Shown: positions 28,306-37,228 of the stretch, in pieces
How positions within the stretch are numbered: the first letter of the stretch is position 1
Layout of the letters: each line of letters starts with the position of its first letter
Source: Bifidobacterium margollesii
Lineage (GTDB): Bacteria; Actinomycetota; Actinomycetes; Actinomycetales; Bifidobacteriaceae
DNA length: 64,000 nucleotides
Assembly (NCBI RefSeq): GCF_002860355.1
Contig: NZ_NMWU01000012.1
Location: 1-64,000 of the forward strand
Direction of reading: 5' to 3'
The notes under the pieces: generated by a model
The model's database searches: none
Told to the model about the DNA's origin: nothing
The model's input: the letters and a program-made list of their open reading frames with translations, nothing else
Translations under genes and position numbers: made by a program

Positions 28306-29229
28306 ATGGCACCTATGAGAAGAGTGAAATCCTTGGCGGTCATGGCCTTGACCATTATGCTGGCAGCTCCTTTGGCGGGGTGCGGCACCACCGACAGCAC
28401 CGGAGTCGATCCGGATATCGCAAGGAGTTACGACGTTTCGTCGGTGTCCAAAGACGATGCGATCGCCGCCATGCTGCCCGAATCGATCACCAAGGACGGC
28501 AAATTCACCGTCGGCGTGAACGTCACGTACGCGCCGGCCGAATTTCTGGCGGCCGACGGCAAAACCCCGGTCGGCTACGAGATCGATCTCGACCGGGCGT
28601 TGGCCCGACTGTTCGGCCTTGAGCTTGACGTGCAGAACGCCACCTTCGATTCGATCATTCCGGCGGTGGGCTCGAAATACGACGTCGGCATCTCGGGTTT
28701 CACGGTGAACAGGGAGCGTATCGAAGCGGTGGACTTCGTCACCTATGCCAAGGCGGGCCTCACCTTCGCCGTGCGCAAGGGGAACCCCACGCATGCGAAC
28801 ACCACCGAGCTGTGCGGACGCCGCATCGCGGTGCAGGTGGGAACCGTGGGGGAAACCGAAATGTACAAGGCACAGGACGAGTGCAAGGCCAACGGCGAGA
28901 AGGCCATCGAACTGCTGCCGTACCGCAATCAAAGCGACGTGACCACCGCGGTGGTGGCCGGCAGGGTCGAGATGTTCTACGCCGACACTCCGGTGACCGG
29001 ATACGCGGTGGCCCAGACCGACGGACAGTTGCAGGTGCTCGGGGAGAACGAAGGCGTGCAGCCGATGGGCGTGGCCGTGCGAAAAGGCGACGAGGCCACG
29101 GTGAAGGCGATGACGGCCGCGATCGAAAAACTGATGGACGACGGCACCTACGAAGGCATCATGAAGGCGTGGGGAGTCGAAGGGGCGATGATCGACCGCC
29201 CGCAGGTCAATCCCGAAACCGAAGGCTGA
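28306..29229 (+). CDS. Polar amino-acid ABC transporter substrate-binding lipoprotein (copy 1)
   Basis: A 307-residue periplasmic-binding-protein-like family 3 protein, anchored as a lipoprotein: signal segment RVKSLAVMALTIMLAAPLAG with lipobox LAGC. The ligand-binding core includes VGVNVTYAPAEFLAADG and GYEIDLDRALARLFGL, plus the ISGFTVNRERIEAVDFVTY pattern typical of cystine/glutamine/polar amino-acid binding proteins. ATG at 28306 or 28315 are both possible starts; the nearest AAGGAAA is rather far upstream. It is about 60% identical by eye to the next gene and lies in the same transport cluster. The exact ligand is unknown. Confidence 0.88.
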   Translation: MAPMRRVKSLAVMALTIMLAAPLAGCGTTDSTGVDPDIARSYDVSSVSKDDAIAAMLPESITKDGKFTVGVNVTYAPAEFLAADGKTPVGYEIDLDRALARLFGLELDVQNATFDSIIPAVGSKYDVGISGFTVNRERIEAVDFVTYAKAGLTFAVRKGNPTHANTTELCGRRIAVQVGTVGETEMYKAQDECKANGEKAIELLPYRNQSDVTTAVVAGRVEMFYADTPVTGYAVAQTDGQLQVLGENEGVQPMGVAVRKGDEATVKAMTAAIEKLMDDGTYEGIMKAWGVEGAMIDRPQVNPETEG

Positions 29230-29394
29230 TGCAGCAAGGGCCATCGAAGCCGAGCCGCCGTTCGGTGTGCGAGCATCCCACCGCCAACGGCATTTGGTTG
29301 GATGTCCAAAATATTTGGTTGGTAACGCATTCGTGACATTGGGCGCTTATTTTTCTGACACGGATCGTGAAACGAATCCTGAGAGGAAGAACCC

Positions 29395-30339
29395 ATGTCA
29401 TTCACCACTCGCATCAAGGCAATCGCCGCGGCGTCCGTCGCCGCCGCCACACTGTTCTCCATGGCAGCCTGCGGCACCTCCGATTCCGCCGACTCCGGCA
29501 GTTCCGACAGCTCATCCAAGTCGTCGAGCACTCAGGGCTTCGACACCAGCTCCATCAAGAAGGACGACGAACTGGCCGCGCTGCTGCCCGACTCCGTCAA
29601 GAGCGACGGCGTGCTCAAGGTCGGCACCGACACCTCATACGCGCCGGCCGAATTCCTCGCCGAAGACGGCAAGACCCCCGTCGGCTTCGACGTGGACCTC
29701 ACCAAGGCGCTGGCCGCCGAATTCGGTCTCAAGGCCGAGAACGTCACCGCCACCTTCGACTCGATCATCCCCTCGGTGGGCTCGAAGTACGACATCGGCA
29801 TCTCCTCGTTCACCGTCACCAAGGAGCGTCTTGAGGCCGTGGACTTCGTCACCTACTTCAAGGCCGGATCCACGTACGTGGTGAAGAAGGGCAACCCCTC
29901 CAAGATCGACAGCTCCGACCTGTGCGGCAAGAAGGTGGCCGTGCAGACCGGCACCACGCAGGAGGAGGAGGTCAACAAGGCCAACGACGACTGCAAGGCC
30001 GCCGGCAAGAGCGCCATCGACGTGCAGTCCTCCAAGCTGCAGACCGACGTGACCACGGCCGTCGCATCCGGCAAGGCCGACATCTTCTACGCCGACACCC
30101 CGGTGGCCGGATACGCGATCAAGCAGACCGGCGACACGCTTGAGGCCCTCGGCGAGGACGTCGGCGTGACCCCGGAGGCCATCGCCATCAAGAAGGGCGA
30201 CACCAAGACCGCCGAAGCGATGCAGAAGGCCGTTCAGAAGCTCATGGACGACGGCACCTACAAGAAGATCCTCGACACCTGGGGTGTTTCCTCCGGAGCC
30301 GTGGACAAGGCCGAGATCAACCCGACGGTCGAATCCTGA
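29395..30339 (+). CDS. Polar amino-acid ABC transporter substrate-binding lipoprotein (copy 2)
   Basis: A 314-residue paralogue of the preceding gene with signal peptide and lipobox (SMAAC), then a Ser/Asp-rich linker of about 25 residues. The core motifs (VGTDTSYAPAEFLAEDG, GFDVDLTKALAAEFGL, SSFTVTKERLEAVDFVTYF) match copy 1. Codons are more strongly C-ending than in copy 1, suggesting higher expression. GAGAGGA lies upstream of the ATG. A perfect hairpin separates it from the permease gene, so binding protein is probably made in excess over permease and ATPase. Two solute-binding proteins for one permease may widen specificity. Confidence 0.9.
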   Translation: MSFTTRIKAIAAASVAAATLFSMAACGTSDSADSGSSDSSSKSSSTQGFDTSSIKKDDELAALLPDSVKSDGVLKVGTDTSYAPAEFLAEDGKTPVGFDVDLTKALAAEFGLKAENVTATFDSIIPSVGSKYDIGISSFTVTKERLEAVDFVTYFKAGSTYVVKKGNPSKIDSSDLCGKKVAVQTGTTQEEEVNKANDDCKAAGKSAIDVQSSKLQTDVTTAVASGKADIFYADTPVAGYAIKQTGDTLEALGEDVGVTPEAIAIKKGDTKTAEAMQKAVQKLMDDGTYKKILDTWGVSSGAVDKAEINPTVES

Positions 30340-30377
30340 TCGATTCGGGGGATTCCGCCCGATAACCATGAAATTTC

Positions 30378-30417
30378 GTCATCCAAGACACCGCCTTCGG
30401 GTAGTGTCTTGGATGAC
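30378..30417 (+). terminator. Intercistronic hairpin between binding protein and permease genes
   Basis: GTCATCCAAGACAC (30378-30391) and GTGTCTTGGATGAC (30404-30417) are perfect 14-base arms around a 12-base loop. There is no T tract, so it likely acts as a partial terminator or a 3' stabiliser that raises binding-protein mRNA over the downstream genes. Confidence 0.75.
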
Positions 30418-30484
30418 TCGGTTTCGATAGGAACCATCGATAGGAACCATCAGCGGGAAGCCAGCAGAGGGAAGAAAGAAGCTT

Positions 30485-31465
30485 ATGGCAGCCAAGAAGA
30501 CCAAGGACGGGGAGGGACTGAACATCCCCAACAGGATCAACGCTTTGCCGGTCAGGAGACCCGGCCCGGTGATCGCCGGCATCATCGTCGCGTTTCTGGC
30601 GGTCATGCTGGTCTACGGCATGGTGACCAACGCCCGGTTCGAATGGAACGTGGTGTGGAAGTACCTGTTCAACGAGAACGTGCTCGCCGGCATCGGATGG
30701 ACGCTGTGGATCACCGTGCTGTCCATGGTCATCGCCATCGTGCTGGCCGTGCTGCTCGCCGTGATGCGCAAATCCATCAATCCGGTGCTGCGCGGCGTGA
30801 GCTGGTTCTTCATTTGGTTCTTCCGCGGAACCCCTGTGTACACCCAGCTGGTGTTCTGGGGTCTGTTCTCCGTGTTGGTGCCGAAGCTGGCCATTGGCAT
30901 TCCTTTCACGTCCATCGAATTCTGGTCGGTCGACTCCCAGAACGTGGTCACCGCCTTCCGCGCCGCCGTCATCGGCCTGGCGCTGAACGAGGCCGCCTAT
31001 CTTTCCGAGATCGTGCGCGCCGGACTTGAGGCCGTCGACCCCGGTCAGGCCGAGGCCGCGGAGGCGCTGGGCATGCGCCGCATCATCCTGCCGCAGGCCA
31101 TGCGCATCATCATTCCGCCCACCGGCAACGAAACCATCGGCATGCTCAAAACCACGTCCCTGGTACTGGCCGTACCGTTCACCCTTGACCTTCAGTTCGC
31201 CACGAACGCCATCGCCAACCGCATCTACAAACCGATCCCGCTGCTCATCGTGGCCTGCTTCTGGTATCTGCTCATCACCTCGATTCTGATGGTGCTGCAG
31301 TCGCGTCTCGAAAAGTACTTCGGCAAGGGATTCGACGCCCGGCCGGTCGGCGCCAAGGGCAAGCGGGCCCCCTACGACCCGAAGTACCCGGGCAAGTCCG
31401 ACGGCGAACCCAAGGACGACGTGAACAAGATGAACCAGGCCACCTTCACCGGGATGACCGCATAA
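30485..31465 (+). CDS. Amino-acid ABC transporter permease
   Basis: A 326-residue inner-membrane permease of the HisMQ/GlnP family, with about five membrane spans (near 27-50, 75-100, 108-140, 155-185 and 245-270). The EAA loop is seen as GLEAVDPGQAEAAEALGMRR. The C-terminal cytosolic tail of about 50 residues is charged. Only one permease gene is present, so the functional channel is probably a homodimer. The ATPase follows after 18 bases. The specificity is probably polar amino acids, judged by the binding proteins. Confidence 0.92.
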   Translation: MAAKKTKDGEGLNIPNRINALPVRRPGPVIAGIIVAFLAVMLVYGMVTNARFEWNVVWKYLFNENVLAGIGWTLWITVLSMVIAIVLAVLLAVMRKSINPVLRGVSWFFIWFFRGTPVYTQLVFWGLFSVLVPKLAIGIPFTSIEFWSVDSQNVVTAFRAAVIGLALNEAAYLSEIVRAGLEAVDPGQAEAAEALGMRRIILPQAMRIIIPPTGNETIGMLKTTSLVLAVPFTLDLQFATNAIANRIYKPIPLLIVACFWYLLITSILMVLQSRLEKYFGKGFDARPVGAKGKRAPYDPKYPGKSDGEPKDDVNKMNQATFTGMTA

Positions 31466-31483
31466 GGCAGGGGAGAGAGACTC

Positions 31484-32317
31484 ATGACCGAAACCTATAC
31501 CAACATCGCCGATGCAGCCGGCGACACCGTCACGGCCGCCGGTACGACGGTTCCCGCAGTCAAGGCCGTGCAGGTGCACAAGGCCTTCGGGTCGCTGCAT
31601 GTGCTCAAGGGCGTGGACCTCACCGTGATGCCCGGCACCGTGACCGTGATCCTCGGACCTTCCGGCTCCGGAAAATCCACGTTCCTGCGGCTCATCAACC
31701 AGCTGGAGACGCTCACCGGCGGCAGCATCGAGGTCGACGGGGAAATGATCGGCTACAAGTACGTCACCCGCAACGGCCAGCAGGTGCTCCAGACCCTCGA
31801 TGACAAGGACGTGGCCAGGCAGCGCGCCAAACTGGGCATGGTGTTCCAGCGATTCAACCTGTTCCCGCATATGACCGCGCTGGAAAACGTGATGGAAGCC
31901 CCCGTGCATGTGAAGCACGAAAGCAAGGCGAAGGCCCGCGAGGAGGCCGTCGGGGAACTGCAGCGAGTCGGACTCGGCGACCGTCTCGACTACTATCCCT
32001 CACAGCTTTCCGGCGGTCAGCAGCAGCGCGTCGCCATCGCCCGCGCCCTGGCCATGCACCCGGACATCATGCTGTTCGACGAACCCACGTCGGCGCTCGA
32101 CCCCGAGCTCGTGGGCGAAGTGCTGAACGTGATGCGCTCGCTGGCCACGGCCGGCATGACGATGATCTGTGTGACGCATGAGATCGGATTCGCGCGTGAG
32201 GTGGCCGATCAGGTCGTGTTCATGGACGGCGGCGTGGTGGTGGAGAAGGGAGGCCCCGAAATCATCGAGCACCCCACCGAGCCGCGCTTCAAGGACTTCC
32301 TCCAGCACGTACTGTGA
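31484..32317 (+). CDS. Amino-acid ABC transporter ATP-binding protein
   Basis: A 277-residue ATPase of the GlnQ/HisP type. Walker A is GPSGSGKST, the Q loop is in [19 protein letters not shown], the signature [14 protein letters not shown], and Walker [15 protein letters not shown]. An N-terminal extension of about 30 residues rich in Thr and Ala precedes the ABC domain. GGGGAGAG precedes the ATG. It completes the binding protein-permease-ATPase system with the two upstream lipoproteins. Confidence 0.94.
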   Translation: MTETYTNIADAAGDTVTAAGTTVPAVKAVQVHKAFGSLHVLKGVDLTVMPGTVTVILGPSGSGKSTFLRLINQLETLTGGSIEVDGEMIGYKYVTRNGQQVLQTLDDKDVARQRAKLGMVFQRFNLFPHMTALENVMEAPVHVKHESKAKAREEAVGELQRVGLGDRLDYYPSQLSGGQQQRVAIARALAMHPDIMLFDEPTSALDPELVGEVLNVMRSLATAGMTMICVTHEIGFAREVADQVVFMDGGVVVEKGGPEIIEHPTEPRFKDFLQHVL

Positions 32318-32416
32318 TTTTTCCGGCAAGGTTTGATGCGTCATGGCGGACTGACAGGCATTTCGCGAGACACTCAAGGCCGTTCGGCCCCGCGTCCGGC
32401 GAAGCCGGTTTCTCCG

Positions 32417-32500
32417 TCAGGACCTTCCCCTGGAGGGGAAGGTGGCCGGCGATTCGGCTTCTTTATCAGGACCTTCCCCTGGAGGGGAAGGTGGCCGGCG
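32417..32500. repeat. Tandem REP-like units upstream of glmS
   Basis: Two direct copies of TCAGGACCTTCCCCTGGAGG plus GGAAGGTGGCCGGCG (32417-32451 and 32466-32500) are 49 bases apart. Each unit has a CCTTCCCC/GGGGAAGG hairpin; the second also carries GGCCGGCGAAGCCGG and then GATGAGGTGG. They lie in the 288-base gap between the transporter ATPase and glmS, where no gene is seen. Confidence 0.85.
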
Positions 32501-32605
32501 AAGCCGGTCGGATGAGGTGGAGAAGCCACAGAGTTGTAGCGGTTCGGCCAAGGTGGGCGTTTTGCTTGAGGCATAGGCAACATTCGTCTCATACACTAGG
32601 TTTCC

Positions 32606-34498
32606 ATGTGTGGAATCGTTGGATATGCAGGAAACATCGCAACGGCGTGCGGCAAGCCCCTTGAGGTTTGCCTGCAGGGCCTGAAGCGTCTGGAATATCG
32701 TGGCTATGATTCGGCCGGTGTGGCATTGACGGCACCCGGCATGGATCATGTCGAGGTCCGTAAGAAGGCGGGCCGTCTCGCCAATCTCATCGAGGACATC
32801 GAGCGTCAGCCGCTGCCGTTGGCGACCGTGGGCATCGGCCACACCCGTTGGGCCACCAACGGCGTGCCGAGCGACGTGAACGCCCATCCTCACACCAGCA
32901 TGGACGGCAAGGTGGCCATCATCCATAACGGCATCATCGAGAACGCCTCGCAGCTTCGGCTTGATCTGCAGGCCGAGGGATACCGTTTCTCGTCGAATAC
33001 CGATACCGAGGTGGCCGCCAAGCTGCTCGGCAAGATCGTCGATACGATCATCGCGGAGGAGGGCAAGCCGAATCTGTTCCGTGCGGTCCGTCGTCTGGCC
33101 CGCATGCTCGAAGGAGCGTTCACGATTCTCGCCACCGATTGCCGCCAGCCCGACATCATCGTCGGTGCGCGTCATGATTCGCCGCTGGTGGTCGGTCTCG
33201 GCGATGGCGAGAACTTCCTCGGCTCCGATGTGGCCGCGTTCGTGGCCTACACCAAGCGTGCGATGGAGGTCGATCAGGATCAGGCGGTGTGCGTCTCCGC
33301 CGACGAGGTGATCGTCACCGACTTCGACGGCAACGTCGTCGAACATCCGAAGACCTACACCGTGGATTGGGACGCCTCGGCTGCCGAGAAGGGCGGCTGG
33401 GATTCGTTCATGGACAAGGAGATCCATGAGGATCCGGCCGCGGTGCAGCGTACGCTGCTCGGCCGGTTCGATCATGACGGCGATCTGAACCTTGATGAGG
33501 TGCACATCGACGAGCATGATTTCAAGGCCATCGACAAGATCATCGTGATCGCCTGCGGCACGGCCAGCTATGCCGGTCTGGTGGCCAAATACGCGATCGA
33601 GCATTGGGTGCGCATCCCCGTGGAGGTGGAGCTCGCGCACGAGTTCCGGTATCGAGATCCGATCCTCACGCCCCGCACGCTCGTCGTGGCGATCTCGCAG
33701 TCCGGCGAAACCATGGACACGCTGATGGCTCTCCGTCACGCCCGCGAACAGGGGTCGAAGGTGCTGGCCATCTGCAATACGCAGGGCGCTTCCATTCCGC
33801 GTGAATCCGACGCGGTGCTGTACACGCACGCCGGCCCCGAGGTGGCTGTGGCCTCCACGAAGGCGTTCGTGGCGCAGATCACCGCAGCCTACGTGCTGGG
33901 CCTGTATCTCGCGCAGATCAAGGGCACGATGTTCCGCGACGAGATCCATCAGATCCTCGGCAGCCTCAAGGCCATGCCGAGAAAGATCCAGTGGGTGCTC
34001 GACACGCAGTCCGATACGATCCGTAAGGCCGCCGAGAACATGGTGAATGCGAACTCGTTCCTGTTCCTCGGCCGCCATGTGGGCTACCCGGTGGCGTTGG
34101 AGGGCGCGCTGAAGCTCAAGGAGATCGCCTACACGTTCACGGAGGGCTTCGCGGCCGGCGAGCTCAAGCATGGTCCGATCGCGCTGGTGGACGAAGGAGA
34201 ACCAGTGGTGTTCATCGTGCCGCCGGAACGAGGCCGCAACGTGCTGCACTCCAAGGTGATCTCCGGCATCGAGGAGGTCAAGGCTCGCGGCGCGTACATC
34301 ATCGCCGTGGCCGAGGAGGGCGACAAGGACGTGGAGAACTACGCCGACGTGGTGTTCTGGCGTCCGCAGTGCCCCACGCTGATGAGTCCGCTGGTGGATG
34401 TGGTGCCGTTGCAGCTGTTCGCCATGGACATGGCCAAGCTGAAGAACTACGACGTCGACAAGCCGCGCAACCTCGCCAAGTCCGTCACGGTGGAATAG
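32606..34498 (+). CDS. glmS: Glutamine--fructose-6-phosphate aminotransferase (isomerizing)
   Basis: GlmS makes glucosamine 6-phosphate from fructose 6-phosphate and glutamine, the entry to cell-wall amino sugars. The 630-residue protein begins with the Ntn-type glutaminase domain, Cys2 (CGIVGYAG) being the nucleophile after removal of Met1. The glutaminase region continues with YRGYDSAG and GHTRWATNG. Two SIS domains (about 320-450 and 490-620) include IACGTASYAG, ISQSGETMDTL and GELKHGPIALVDE. No strong ribosome binding site is visible; the message may start close to the ATG. I see no glmS ribozyme upstream. Confidence 0.96.
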   Translation: MCGIVGYAGNIATACGKPLEVCLQGLKRLEYRGYDSAGVALTAPGMDHVEVRKKAGRLANLIEDIERQPLPLATVGIGHTRWATNGVPSDVNAHPHTSMDGKVAIIHNGIIENASQLRLDLQAEGYRFSSNTDTEVAAKLLGKIVDTIIAEEGKPNLFRAVRRLARMLEGAFTILATDCRQPDIIVGARHDSPLVVGLGDGENFLGSDVAAFVAYTKRAMEVDQDQAVCVSADEVIVTDFDGNVVEHPKTYTVDWDASAAEKGGWDSFMDKEIHEDPAAVQRTLLGRFDHDGDLNLDEVHIDEHDFKAIDKIIVIACGTASYAGLVAKYAIEHWVRIPVEVELAHEFRYRDPILTPRTLVVAISQSGETMDTLMALRHAREQGSKVLAICNTQGASIPRESDAVLYTHAGPEVAVASTKAFVAQITAAYVLGLYLAQIKGTMFRDEIHQILGSLKAMPRKIQWVLDTQSDTIRKAAENMVNANSFLFLGRHVGYPVALEGALKLKEIAYTFTEGFAAGELKHGPIALVDEGEPVVFIVPPERGRNVLHSKVISGIEEVKARGAYIIAVAEEGDKDVENYADVVFWRPQCPTLMSPLVDVVPLQLFAMDMAKLKNYDVDKPRNLAKSVTVE

Positions 34499-34539
34499 CG
34501 CGGTCATCAGGGAAACATCGGGGAAATCAGGCCGGTGGG

Positions 34540-37128
34540 ATGTCGGATGTCGACGGCGGTTCGATGAGTCGTCTGGGGCGCACGTTCGCGGCGTTGATCG
34601 CCGTGGTGGCGATGTGCCTCAGCGGGGGACTCGTCTTCGTCGCGTTCAGCTCCACATCCGCCGCCTTCTCTGAAGGGGCCACGGTGATCACGCCGAACCC
34701 GTGGCTGCGCAACGGCCCGTTCCGCGGCTGGGGTACTTCGCTGGCGTGGTTCGCCAACGCCACCGGCCGTTACGGCGAGGAGGGCTCCATCGTCAACAGG
34801 GACGAGGTTGGTCCGCGGGCCTACCGTCAGGCGCTTGCCTACGGTCGTGATCTTCGGGAACGGCTGTATAGCAGCGTGTTCGGTTCCGATGGTCTTGATC
34901 TCACCATGGCCCGGTACAACATCGGCGGCGGTGACGCCTCCGACGTGGCCTATGGCTATCCGTTCCTGCGACAGGGCGGCGCCATGCCCGGCTACTGGGC
35001 TCCCGATCCGGATGGCTCGAAGGGACTGTATTCGGATGAGCATGGTCGTGTGACCACCCGGCAGGCCGATGGGGACCGTCTCGATGCCGCGTATGATCCG
35101 GATGATGACGACTCCTACGTGTGGGGTGCGGGCAGCCGGGGTACCGAGGCCGCGGACGCCGTCAAGGCTCAGGAGTGGTGGCTGAAACGGGCCGTGGACG
35201 GCGGCGATGTAACGCATGTCGAGGCGTTCGCCAACTCCGCGCCCTGGTTCATGACCGAAAGCGGGTATGCCACCGGCGGATTCAACAGCCGGTCGAACAA
35301 TCTGCGGGATCCGGAAAAGTTCGCCCGGTATGTGGCTGCTGTGGTGAAGCATCTCGATGGACTCAAAACGTCGAACGGCAGAACGGTTTCCATTGAATCG
35401 GTGGACCCGCTCAACGAATCCGAAACCGCCAACTGGGGCACTTCCGGCGTGTTCGCCGATGACGGCGGGCTTGCCGAGGCGGATCGGAATCTGATCGACC
35501 GGTATTGGCGGCAATACTACGGCTACGCGAATCGGTCGATCACCCCGTACCGCACCGGAGTGAAGAAGGTGCAGGAGGGCATGCACGTCGATGTCGCTTG
35601 GCAGCGGCGGACGATCGCGGCTCTGGATGCCGCACTGCGGGAGCGGGGGCTGAGCGGCATACGTATTTCGGCGACGGACGCCACCGGCGCGTGGGATCTC
35701 GTCGGCTCGCTGTCGCGGTATTCCGCGGATGATCTGGGAAGGGTCGGCCAGTACAATACGCACAGCTACACCGGTTCCGCCGGGCAACTGGCGGCTCGGC
35801 TGATGGCCCAATCCGACGGCAGGCGGATGTCGATGAGCGAGGTGGACGGCAGCTGGCAGTCCGGCGGCTTCAATCCGTACGGGTTCAACAATGCGCTGGG
35901 ATTCGCCGGCAAGATCAACGCCGACGTCTACCGTCTGCAATCACAGGACTTCACGGTATGGCAGGCGGTGGAGGATCTGTACAACATGTCGTCCGGGGAT
36001 CATGATCTCAACGGCAATCCCGCCGATCCGGCGGGGGAGAACAGCAATTGGGGCACGATCCTCGTCGATTTCGACTGCGTGGTGGCGGGTCGCGACGGCA
36101 AACTGTATTCCGAACGGGCCGTGCACAACAATGGTGGTCGGACGGAAGGCATCCGGCCGTGCGACGTGACGGCCAACACGAAGTATCTCGCCCTGCGGGC
36201 GTATACGAAATTCGTGCATGAGGGTGATGACATCATCGCGAACGATGATGCGGACGATTCGATGACCGTGCAGTCCGCGGATGGTCGAACGCTCACCGTG
36301 ATCCATCGCAATGACGGCAGTCTGCCGAAAACCGTGGCGATCGACCTGTCGAAATTCGGGCGGATCGCGGATGACGCCTACGGCGAACTGTACGTGACCA
36401 CGGCTCCGCGGTCCGGGCTTGCCGATCTGCTCGACTCAGATGCGGATGGTGGTGCCGGTGATGCCGGCGCCGCGATCGACCGGCTGAACCGGCACAGCAA
36501 TGTGTTCAAGGGGCGTGCCGTCGTGAAGATCGATAGGCGGAACAACGTGGCGAGGGTGACGGTCCCGGCGAAATCCATCGCCGATATCCGGCTGTTCGGG
36601 GTTTCGGGCGTTTCCGATAAGGCGGTCGGCGTGCATAGCGGCGGAACGTATCGCATCGTGGACGAATCCGGATCATCCTCGGTGATCGGCAGTGCTGACG
36701 GTTCGATGAGCGTGGGAACTGCCGACACGACTTCAGACTCGGCCGGTTCGACCTCCGACGCGTGGCGGTTCAGCTCGATCGGAGTGGTGGATGGTGATCG
36801 GCCGACCCTGCGTGAATATGTGATCCGTGATGTGTCTGGTCGGGTTCTGGCGGCGGAACGGGATGACGGCGGCGGTTCCGCTGGTTCGGGGGCTGACGGT
36901 TCGGGGTCCGGCGGTTCGGATGGTTCCGGCTACCGGATCGTGCTGAGACATCAGTCGGTGGAGCAGGCGAAGCGGGACCGCAGCGCCATCTGGATCGTCA
37001 ACAGCGAGGACGGTGAGCATTGGGAGCTGGCGAACTCCGCGGCCAGACGCTATCTCACAATCGATTCCGGCGCTCTCGTCTTCACCGACGACACGGCCGC
37101 GAATTTCGATTTCCAATCGCTTGGTTGA
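34540..37128 (+). CDS. Secreted GH30-family glycosidase, endo-beta-1,6-galactanase-like
   Basis: An 862-residue extracellular enzyme. A signal/anchor segment lies at about residues 13-42. The catalytic domain opens with NPWLRNGPFRGWGTSLAWFA and shows the acid/base glutamate in VDPLNESETANWG (near residue 293) and the nucleophile in RMSMSEVDGSWQ (near 434), the clan GH-A pattern seen in GH30 galactanases. A beta-sandwich follows, then a C-terminal ricin-like lectin region (about residues 700-862, ending NFDFQSLG). There is no LPXTG sortase signal. Likely substrates are beta-1,6-galactan side chains of plant arabinogalactans; this is by family resemblance. ATG at 34540 is chosen; ATG at 34564 is possible. 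Confidence 0.8.
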   Translation: MSDVDGGSMSRLGRTFAALIAVVAMCLSGGLVFVAFSSTSAAFSEGATVITPNPWLRNGPFRGWGTSLAWFANATGRYGEEGSIVNRDEVGPRAYRQALAYGRDLRERLYSSVFGSDGLDLTMARYNIGGGDASDVAYGYPFLRQGGAMPGYWAPDPDGSKGLYSDEHGRVTTRQADGDRLDAAYDPDDDDSYVWGAGSRGTEAADAVKAQEWWLKRAVDGGDVTHVEAFANSAPWFMTESGYATGGFNSRSNNLRDPEKFARYVAAVVKHLDGLKTSNGRTVSIESVDPLNESETANWGTSGVFADDGGLAEADRNLIDRYWRQYYGYANRSITPYRTGVKKVQEGMHVDVAWQRRTIAALDAALRERGLSGIRISATDATGAWDLVGSLSRYSADDLGRVGQYNTHSYTGSAGQLAARLMAQSDGRRMSMSEVDGSWQSGGFNPYGFNNALGFAGKINADVYRLQSQDFTVWQAVEDLYNMSSGDHDLNGNPADPAGENSNWGTILVDFDCVVAGRDGKLYSERAVHNNGGRTEGIRPCDVTANTKYLALRAYTKFVHEGDDIIANDDADDSMTVQSADGRTLTVIHRNDGSLPKTVAIDLSKFGRIADDAYGELYVTTAPRSGLADLLDSDADGGAGDAGAAIDRLNRHSNVFKGRAVVKIDRRNNVARVTVPAKSIADIRLFGVSGVSDKAVGVHSGGTYRIVDESGSSSVIGSADGSMSVGTADTTSDSAGSTSDAWRFSSIGVVDGDRPTLREYVIRDVSGRVLAAERDDGGGSAGSGADGSGSGGSDGSGYRIVLRHQSVEQAKRDRSAIWIVNSEDGEHWELANSAARRYLTIDSGALVFTDDTAANFDFQSLG

Positions 37129-37228
37129 CGCGGTCGGTGTCCGATTGGCCGGCACATTCCGATAGGGTCAGGGAACGACTGAAACAGTATCCGATGGCTG
37201 CGGTACGACGGGGAAGGGAGATGGCGGC

